DNA of 64,000 bases from Jongsikchunia kroppenstedtii DSM 45133 (GTDB lineage: Bacteria; Actinomycetota; Actinomycetes; Mycobacteriales; Mycobacteriaceae). Where the stretch lies: the NCBI RefSeq assembly GCF_000380485.1, contig NZ_AQYG01000047.1, forward strand, positions 124,001-188,000, in the 5' to 3' direction. Each line of letters starts with the position of its first letter. Positions within the stretch are counted from its first letter, which is position 1. Below are positions 58,509-64,000 of the stretch, piece by piece. The notes under the pieces are model-generated. The model did no database searches, was not told the origin of the DNA, and saw only the letters and a list, made by a program, of their open reading frames with translations. A program made the translations under genes and the position numbers.

Positions 58509-60002
58509 TCAGAACGGCGGTGGATGTCGCTGTTCCCAATCTTGTTGTGCGTGAATTTGTTTAGTGCGGGTGGCCTGTCTCAGTTGATCGAATCTGCTGC
58601 GGGTTGGATGTGCCGACGGCCTGTCGGCGGGCTCGATGCTGATCGCGTCGAATAGATCCAGCCCGTTGTAGGCATTCCCCACGTACCGGAGCCCTTCGGG
58701 GCTGGTGAAGACAGTCTTATGCCACTGGTCCTGATACTGCCGCCAGGGCGTAAAGGTCTTGAGCCGGTGGTGAAATCGACACAGTGGCCCCATGTTCCCG
58801 CGGACGGTCCTGCCACCCTCATCGTGCGGATGTTGGTGGTCGAGATCGGTGTACGCGATCGGGTTGTTGCAGCCCGGGAACTGGCAGCACAGTTCACCTG
58901 CATGCAGCAGGGACCGCAACTTGCGGCTGGGGCGGTAACGCTCGGCCGCAGCCGCCGGATCCTCCTGCGGCGGTCCCACATACACCCGCTTCACCTCTGC
59001 CAGAGGAGATCGCGCGGTGTCCGCATCGATCAGGCCCTGCCCATCCCGATAGGCCGGATCCTCATCCAGCCCCAGCAACGTCGACAGATTCACCACCACA
59101 TACATCCGGGGCTTGGTCGGATGGTTACACGCCGACGCCGTGTTCGGGCCGGTGACCGCACCAGCCATGTCAGCGGGAGTAGCTGCGCCTGCCGCTGCAT
59201 TGCATTCATCGCAGCGGCAGACCATGTGCTGCTCGCCCTGCGCCAGAGCGACGTACGCATCGGCGCGGCGTTGCTCGAGCGTGCGCCCATCGCCCTTGTG
59301 TACCTCTTTGGCCATCGCATCCAGCCGCGCATCGATGACCGCCGCCTGTTCCTGCGGCAGACTGCCGGAGATCCGGGCCTGACCGGTGGCGAACCGATCC
59401 GGACCAACACTGATATTGCGATCATCCTCAGTCCGCGCGGCGCGACGGCGGACCGCATCCGGGTCAAAGCGGTGGATCAGCTGATCAATCAACGTCTGGA
59501 ACCGTTGTGTCGACATCGGACCCCGATGAAATATCGTGACCGCCAACTCCCGATCCAGCCGCGTGATCGCCTCGAACCCGAGCAGGTCCGTGCGGGCGAC
59601 CGCCACCATCATCCGGTCCAGATCGATGAACCCTTCGGCTAGCGTCCGGCCGGTCTCCGGCAGCCGGTACCGCACCGCGCTCGCGGCAGCGATCAACCGC
59701 TTGGCCCGGTGCGGCGTCACGCACAACTGCCCCCCCACATCGCCGACCGCCCGCTCCAAGCCGTTCGGCCCGTACTTCTCCCGCGGCGACAGCACCTGCT
59801 CGGCACCCGCCGACTCAGTCGGCGGATCCTGCCCGGCCAACTCCGCGATGTACTCGTCCTCGCGAAACTCGTGAATCCGCGAAACGATCTGCAACAACCG
59901 ATAATCCGCCGCTCCACGAACACGCTGCGTATAGCCGGCAGCATGCACCAACTCATCGACCGACAAGTGGCCGTCGAGTTGTTCAGGCAGTGCCACCGAC
60001 AT
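58509..60002 (-). CDS. DUF222/HNH-endonuclease domain protein (13E12 type)
   Basis: The 497-aa protein has the N-terminal DUF222 helical domain and a C-terminal HNH domain: CQFPGCNNPIAYTDLDHQHP, GNMGPLCRFHHRLKT, with zinc cysteines, HNH histidine and asparagine. These families are abundant in actinobacterial genomes and are often mobile-element associated (13E12 repeats). DNA-nicking is predicted but not shown. No neighbouring transposase or repeat was seen. Confidence 0.85.
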   Translation of the reverse strand: MSVALPEQLDGHLSVDELVHAAGYTQRVRGAADYRLLQIVSRIHEFREDEYIAELAGQDPPTESAGAEQVLSPREKYGPNGLERAVGDVGGQLCVTPHRAKRLIAAASAVRYRLPETGRTLAEGFIDLDRMMVAVARTDLLGFEAITRLDRELAVTIFHRGPMSTQRFQTLIDQLIHRFDPDAVRRRAARTEDDRNISVGPDRFATGQARISGSLPQEQAAVIDARLDAMAKEVHKGDGRTLEQRRADAYVALAQGEQHMVCRCDECNAAAGAATPADMAGAVTGPNTASACNHPTKPRMYVVVNLSTLLGLDEDPAYRDGQGLIDADTARSPLAEVKRVYVGPPQEDPAAAAERYRPSRKLRSLLHAGELCCQFPGCNNPIAYTDLDHQHPHDEGGRTVRGNMGPLCRFHHRLKTFTPWRQYQDQWHKTVFTSPEGLRYVGNAYNGLDLFDAISIEPADRPSAHPTRSRFDQLRQATRTKQIHAQQDWEQRHPPPF

Positions 60003-60132
60003 GGTGACAGCATGCCGCCGCCCACCGACAAATCCTGTCCCACAACACTTCTCACATGCACTTCACTCGATCATCCGCGTGTCGCGCGGCGACGCGCCGA
60101 CGAACCACGACCCCAGACGGCGATTGGCATAT

Positions 60133-60138
60133 TAGGCT
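60133..60138 (+). promoter_or_regulatory. Putative leaderless -10 box for DUF3097
   Basis: TAGGCT is followed by 6 nt and the GTG at 60145. The 142-nt gap upstream (60003-60144) contains no gene. Confidence 0.45.
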
Positions 60139-60144
60139 GGCGCG

Positions 60145-60972
60145 GTGAACGATCGCTACAGCCGCGACGTGCTGGCCTCGAAACACCCCCGGACGCAGCG
60201 GCGCCAGGTGCCCACCGTCGACGCCGAGCCCGGGCTCGTCATCGAGGACGCGGCCACCGGATTCTGCGGCGCCGTAGTCGGTTTCGAGAAGAGCTACGAC
60301 GGCCAGTTCGTGCGTCTGGAGGACGCCCGCGGCCGCACACGGATCTTCGCCATGCGGCCGTCCGCATTCCTCATCGACGGACGGCCGGTCACCCTGGTGA
60401 AGCCGAAGATCGCCGCTCCGAAGCAGCCGACCCGCACCGCGTCCGGCTCGGTCGCCGTGCAGGGCACCAAGGCCCGCACCGCGCGAGCCAGTCGCATCTT
60501 CGTCGAGGGCGTTCACGATGCCGCCCTCGTCGAACGGATCTGGGGCGACGACCTGCGGATCGAGGGCATCGTCGTCTGCAGTCTCGACGGTCTCGACAAT
60601 CTCGACGAGGTGCTGGCCGATTTCCACCCCGGTCCGCGTCGCCGGGCCGGGATCCTGGTCGATCACCTGGTCGTCGGATCCAAGGAGAGTCGGCTCACCG
60701 AGGACCTCTCCGAGCACGTGCTGGTGTGCGGACATCCGTATATCGACGTCTGGGAGGCAGTGAAGCCCGAGCGGGTCGGCATCACCGCCTGGCCGACGAT
60801 CCCGCGCGGCACCGACTGGAAGACCGGCATCTGCCACGAGTTGGGTTGGGGCACACCACGGGACGGCTGGCGCAAGGTGAACGCGTCGGTGTCGAGCTTC
60901 CGCGATGTCGAGGTGCCGCTGATCCGCGCCATGGAGGAGCTCATCGACTTCGTGACGGCGATCCCGGAGTAG
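60145..60972 (+). CDS. DUF3097-family protein, possible TOPRIM-like fold
   Basis: The 275-aa protein is an actinobacterial DUF3097 member. The middle carries RIFVEGVHDAALVERIWG, resembling a TOPRIM motif-I glutamate (VEGxxD), and ILVDHLVVGSKESRL, a possible second acidic motif. It may be a nucleic-acid enzyme or nuclease regulator; this is inference from pattern only. The N-terminal 90 residues are basic and Pro/Lys-rich. A second gene starts 2 nt past the stop. Confidence 0.8.
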   Translation: MNDRYSRDVLASKHPRTQRRQVPTVDAEPGLVIEDAATGFCGAVVGFEKSYDGQFVRLEDARGRTRIFAMRPSAFLIDGRPVTLVKPKIAAPKQPTRTASGSVAVQGTKARTARASRIFVEGVHDAALVERIWGDDLRIEGIVVCSLDGLDNLDEVLADFHPGPRRRAGILVDHLVVGSKESRLTEDLSEHVLVCGHPYIDVWEAVKPERVGITAWPTIPRGTDWKTGICHELGWGTPRDGWRKVNASVSSFRDVEVPLIRAMEELIDFVTAIPE

Positions 60973-60974
60973 CC

Positions 60975-61490
60975 GTGATCCTCCCGAAGATCCGGGATCC
61001 TCGCTTCATCACCATCCGGCGGGGCGGCACGCTCACCGACGCCGACCACCAGCTGCTGGCACTGTGGGCGGCGGACTGCGCCGAACACGTCCTCAGCCTG
61101 TTCGAGACAGCCCGGCCCGACGACCCTCGGCCCCCCGACGCGATCGCAGCCGCTCGGGCCTGGACCCACGGCGAGCTGCCGATGATGCAGGCGCGCGCCG
61201 CCGGCGGGCATGCGATGGGCGCCGCGCGGGACCTGCGCGGGGCTCCCCGGCACGCCGCATATGCGGCCGGCCAGGCGGGCGCGGTCGCACATGTGGCGGC
61301 ACACGAACTCGGTGCTGCCGCCTATGCGATCAAGGCGGTGCGCGCCTCCGTGTCCGCGGCGTCGGCGGTCGCCGCTGGACGAGACGAATGCCGATGGCAA
61401 CGGGATCGACTGCCGCTGGAGATCCGTACGCTCGTGCTGGATGACCAGCGATTGCGCAACGACATCTGCTGGTCGGTATTCGACTGCTGA
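60975..61490 (+). CDS. Imm-5-like putative immunity protein
   Basis: The 171-aa alpha-helical protein (GTG start) matches the Imm-5-like domain: AADCAEHVLSLFETARPDDP, PPDAIAAARAWTHGELPMMQ, QAGAVAHVAAHELGAAAYAI. Members are annotated as putative immunity proteins of polymorphic toxin systems. No toxin, RHS or CDI gene is near, so it is an orphan, or the family has another role. It is co-transcribed with DUF3097. Confidence 0.75.
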   Translation: MILPKIRDPRFITIRRGGTLTDADHQLLALWAADCAEHVLSLFETARPDDPRPPDAIAAARAWTHGELPMMQARAAGGHAMGAARDLRGAPRHAAYAAGQAGAVAHVAAHELGAAAYAIKAVRASVSAASAVAAGRDECRWQRDRLPLEIRTLVLDDQRLRNDICWSVFDC

Positions 61491-61531
61491 GGTGCAGAGT
61501 CGACCGCCTCAGTACTCTGGTTAGTTGCACC

Positions 61532-62344
61532 ATGACTACCAGCGACATCGTTCATCCACCCGAGCACCGAGGCGCACCCGCCGCCCTCGGGTGCTGGAGC
61601 GCGGCCTGGCTGGCCGGCTTCTGTTCCCCCGACGACCTGCTCGACTCCGTATCGGGCTGGGGTTCGGCCCGCCTCGTCCCCGCCGACGCGCAGGTGGCCC
61701 AGCGCTACGCCCTCAACACCGACGACGATTTGGCGGCATTGCTGCCGTTGCTGCGCCGTGCCGATGCCATCACATCCCTGCTGCCCGCCGCGGGATCGCC
61801 CAGTGGCCTGCCGCCGGCCAGCCCGGTGACGACGGCCGCGCTGCAGGCGGGCGAGGTGCTGCTGATCCACACCGACCATGACGAGCATTACGCGCTCGTC
61901 CCGCACCTGCGCAGCCATGTCGAGGTCGAATTCCAGTTGCACAGCATCAATTTCGCGGCACCGCCCCTCACAATGGGCCTCGGCGAGACCGAATACCAAC
62001 TGCGCCAGGCCGTTCGGGATGCCGCCGAACGGCTCGCCCGGATCGGATCGACGGGCGGCACCATCGACGATCCACGGGCCCGGCTCCTCGATCTGCAACA
62101 GCAGGCCGCGCGTCTGCGCCCGCCGCCCGGCAGTAACGAACGTGCCACGCGGGTGCTCGACGAGGCCGCTCGGATCGACGCGATCCTGCAACTGTCCGCC
62201 GAGGCGGCGACCGACTTCGGCGTGACCGCCGGTCACCATGCCGACGGCGACGACACCCTGCGGGATCTCGCCGGGGTCGTCCGTGATGCCCGAATGACCG
62301 CGGTCAACACCATCATCGGCGAGTTCCTGGCCAGGCGCGCCTAG
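61532..62344 (+). CDS. Conserved hypothetical protein
   Basis: The 270-aa soluble protein (APAALGCWSAAWLAGFCSPD, GEVLLIHTDHDEHYALVPHL, RVLDEAARIDAILQLSAEAA) is helical and acidic. The location, divergent from the ferrochelatase block, resembles M. tuberculosis Rv1486c, a guess from synteny only. No motif or signal peptide. It overlaps the facing NUDIX gene by 4 nt at the stop codons. Confidence 0.7.
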   Translation: MTTSDIVHPPEHRGAPAALGCWSAAWLAGFCSPDDLLDSVSGWGSARLVPADAQVAQRYALNTDDDLAALLPLLRRADAITSLLPAAGSPSGLPPASPVTTAALQAGEVLLIHTDHDEHYALVPHLRSHVEVEFQLHSINFAAPPLTMGLGETEYQLRQAVRDAAERLARIGSTGGTIDDPRARLLDLQQQAARLRPPPGSNERATRVLDEAARIDAILQLSAEAATDFGVTAGHHADGDDTLRDLAGVVRDARMTAVNTIIGEFLARRA

Positions 62345-62793
62345 GCCAGCAACTCCGCAAGCCGATCGAGGAACACCACCTGCCCCGCAACCAGTTTCTC
62401 GCGAGCCGTCGCCATGTCGAACCAGCCGGCCCGATCGATCTCCGGGAACTCGCGCTGCTCGCCCGATCCACGCGGCCACTCGATGCTGAAGGTGTTCGAC
62501 TCGATGTGGTCGGCGTCGAAATCGCCCTCCCGCGCGAACACCGTGACCACCTTGCCGGATTGCCGGGTCGACCCGAGTTCGTGCACGGTCCCGCCCGGCG
62601 CGGACGACCCGAGTTCTTCGGCGAACTCCCGCTCGGCCGCCACCAGCGGCTCTTCAGTCGTGTACTCCCCCTTGGGAATCGACCAGCCACGCGCGTCCTT
62701 GCGGGCCCAGAACGGGCCGCCCATATGCCCGATCAACACCTGCAACTCGGGGCTGCGCCGGAACAGCAGCAGTCCCGCGCTCTGCCGCGTCAT
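62341..62793 (-). CDS. NUDIX hydrolase
   Basis: The 150-aa protein has the Nudix box as KGEYTTEEPLVAAEREFAEELG (GX5EX7REUXEEXGU pattern, with the ending ELGSS), and begins TRQSAGLLLFRRSPELQVLI. It hydrolyses a nucleoside diphosphate linked to a further moiety; substrate unknown. It starts with ATGA overlap on the SRPBCC gene stop. Confidence 0.88.
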   Translation of the reverse strand: MTRQSAGLLLFRRSPELQVLIGHMGGPFWARKDARGWSIPKGEYTTEEPLVAAEREFAEELGSSAPGGTVHELGSTRQSGKVVTVFAREGDFDADHIESNTFSIEWPRGSGEQREFPEIDRAGWFDMATAREKLVAGQVVFLDRLAELLA

Positions 62794-63254
62794 GCTGTAG
62801 CGCCCAGGTACGCGGCGAGATTCGCCAACGACGACGTCATCCCCACACGGTGATCGTCCGGGGAGATGCCCGACGGCACGTCCGTCGCGGCCACCCGAAG
62901 CAGGCACCCGCCATCTCTCTCGACAATCGTCCAGGTCATGGTCATCACGCCCGCATAGGCAGGGTCCGCTGAATCGAAATCGACAGCCCACACCACTCGA
63001 CGATCCGGCGTGAGCTCGACGATCGTCTGCTCGACTGCATCCGATGCGTCCGACGTCTTACCTCGCCGCGCCTTATCGCGGTAGGTCAGCACCATCCGGA
63101 ACCCAGTGCCGACCACCGGCTGGTAGCCCTCGATCTGCCCGGTCATATCCGCCGGCGGCAACCAGGCCTCGAGCGCCTCGGCATCGGTCAGCGCGCGATA
63201 GATGGCGCCGGCGTGGTGTTCAAGGAACCGATCGGCCTCATCCACGCGTGGCAT
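62790..63254 (-). CDS. SRPBCC-family (AHSA1-like) protein
   Basis: The 154-aa protein has the helix-grip START-type fold typical of Activator of Hsp90 homologue-1-like proteins: AIYRALTDAEALEAWLPPAD, TGFRMVLTYRDKARRGKTSD, VEQTIVELTPDRRVVWAVDF, TMTWTIVERDGGCLLRVAAT. It binds hydrophobic ligands. Its stop is coupled to the NUDIX gene. Confidence 0.82.
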   Translation of the reverse strand: MPRVDEADRFLEHHAGAIYRALTDAEALEAWLPPADMTGQIEGYQPVVGTGFRMVLTYRDKARRGKTSDASDAVEQTIVELTPDRRVVWAVDFDSADPAYAGVMTMTWTIVERDGGCLLRVAATDVPSGISPDDHRVGMTSSLANLAAYLGATA

Positions 63255-63263
63255 GCCTCAACG

Positions 63264-64000
63264 CTAACGCCGTTTGGCGGGTCGCCGCACGGGTTCACAG
63301 CACCCGGCCGCGCACGGCATTCCGTTCTCCGTCACCCCGGGCGCGGTCTCGTCGCGTCCTTCGAGTTGCGCCGCAACCAGATCCACGATCATCCGGACGA
63401 ATCGCGGATCCTCGCCCGCGGTGGCGGTCCGGGCGAAACCGATGCCGAGTTCGGCAGCCTTCTCGCGCGCCTCGTTGTCCAGGTCCCAGACCACCTCGAG
63501 ATGGTCCGACACGAATCCGACGGGACACACGATCACTGCCCCGGTCCCCGGCGATACCGTCCCCTGTGCCACAAGGCCTTCCAGGTGGTCGCAGATGTCC
63601 GGATCCAGCCACGGCACCTCCGGCGGGCCCGATCGCGACTGCCAGACCTGATCGAACTCCGCGTAGCCGCACAGCTGCGCGACCCGCGCCGAGGCCTCCG
63701 CGATCTGCCGGCTGTAGAGGCCACCGCCGTTCGCGGGCAGTCCGGCGGCCCGGTCCGCCGCCTGCGGAATGGAATGGGCGGTGAAGACCAGCCGGGCCGC
63801 ATGGCGTTGGTCGGCCGGCAGCGAATCCCGTGCCGCGACAACCGCATCGGCGCAGGCCTCGAGGAACAACGGGTGGTCCCAGTAGTGCGGCAGTTTACGC
63901 ATCGTCAGCTCCGCCCAGGGGTTGGCGACCAGCGCGCGGGCGATGTCCTCGTCGTACTGCCGGCACCCGGAGTAGCCGCCCCAGGCCGACGTGGTGAAGA
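63264..64000 (-). CDS. cpfC: Coproporphyrin/protoporphyrin ferrochelatase, 3' part
   Basis: Only the C-terminal 245 or so residues are in the window; the 5' end lies beyond 64000. The frame upstream of 63902 continues FTTSAWGGYSGCRQYDEDI, so the ATG at 63902 is internal. The catalytic histidine is in LVFTAHSIPQAAD and the core metal site in VCPVGFVSDHLEVVWDLD. The C-terminus CAAGCCEPVRRP with the upstream GMPC supplies ligands for the 2Fe-2S cluster of actinobacterial ferrochelatases. It inserts iron into coproporphyrin III for heme synthesis (also named hemH). It starts the SRPBCC-NUDIX block or lies just upstream of it. Confidence 0.9.
   Translation of the reverse strand, partial: FTTSAWGGYSGCRQYDEDIARALVANPWAELTMRKLPHYWDHPLFLEACADAVVAARDSLPADQRHAARLVFTAHSIPQAADRAAGLPANGGGLYSRQIAEASARVAQLCGYAEFDQVWQSRSGPPEVPWLDPDICDHLEGLVAQGTVSPGTGAVIVCPVGFVSDHLEVVWDLDNEAREKAAELGIGFARTATAGEDPRFVRMIVDLVAAQLEGRDETAPGVTENGMPCAAGCCEPVRRPAKRR

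Noticed and set aside
58509-60002. Homing element or insertion sequence around the HNH gene
   Set aside because: No terminal repeats, transposase or target duplication found; DUF222/HNH genes are common chromosomal genes in these bacteria.

Overview
The window is GC-rich, densely packed actinobacterial DNA, almost certainly from a mycolic-acid-type actinobacterium (order Mycobacteriales; a Gordonia, Williamsia or Nocardia-like genome would fit, but I cannot name the genus). The evidence is a complete Pup-proteasome gene set, the mycothiol gene mshC, an FeS-type coproporphyrin ferrochelatase C-terminus, F420-type (Ddn) reductase signatures, a 13E12-type HNH protein, and gene order that, from memory, follows Mycobacterium tuberculosis Rv2096c-Rv2141c across most of 1-40.6 kb and Rv1485-Rv1496 in 50.5-64 kb.

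Region 1 (1-10.2 kb, minus strand) is the Pup-proteasome locus: trmI, mpa (ARC ATPase), an FHA-domain ABC exporter, dop, pup, prcB, prcA, pafA and the first codons of pafB. Pup is the protein tag, PafA ligates it, Dop deamidates or removes it, Mpa unfolds tagged proteins and PrcBA degrades them. The exporter between mpa and dop is unexpected. Region 2 (10.3-28.3 kb) is core metabolism: a RecB-like nuclease, a thioesterase-like protein, an anchored beta-propeller (probable frameshift), a membrane protein, hisG/hisE, a HAD hydrolase, metH, a PAC2 protein, the mshC operon (kinase-like protein, zinc-ribbon DUF3090 and phosphatase), uppP, an LppL-like lipoprotein and pyrD.

Region 3 (28.3-37.8 kb, minus strand) is a ten-gene catabolic island inserted between pyrD and the PEBP gene, which I recall as neighbours in M. 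tuberculosis. It encodes a flavin monooxygenase/acyl-CoA dehydrogenase-like protein, two TetR regulators, a homogentisate-dioxygenase-like protein, an alpha/beta hydrolase, a CaiB/BaiF CoA-transferase, an HMG-CoA-lyase-like enzyme, and an acyl-CoA dehydrogenase + APH-like kinase + DUF6285 trio resembling the LvaA/LvaB/LvaC module that dehydroxylates 4-hydroxyacyl-CoAs through a phosphorylated intermediate. Five of its junctions are 4-nt start/stop overlaps. It is the best candidate for an undescribed pathway.

Region 4 (37.8-50.5 kb) is mixed accessory DNA: a PEBP protein, a monoacylglycerol-lipase-like hydrolase, an M20 peptidase, tRNA-Leu(GAG) with a strong terminator, a divergent Ddn-like reductase/TetR pair with palindromes over the start sites, an MFS/AraC divergent pair, a zinc-ribbon SDR, a tandem DinB/maleylpyruvate-isomerase-type fusion with a clear one-base frameshift, a nucleoside hydrolase, a lipoprotein, a TMEM175 channel and a COG0701 permease. 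Region 5 (50.5-64 kb) holds methylmalonyl-CoA mutase with its MeaB chaperone, a VTT membrane protein, a SatD-like regulator with a membrane partner, a methyltransferase, an HNH protein, DUF3097 plus an Imm-5-like protein, a NUDIX hydrolase, an SRPBCC protein and the 3' part of cpfC/hemH.

Many genes start 6-8 nt downstream of a TANNNT -10 box with no Shine-Dalgarno sequence, so leaderless transcription is common. No stretch over 300 bases lacks a gene. I saw no CRISPR array, insertion sequence or rRNA.
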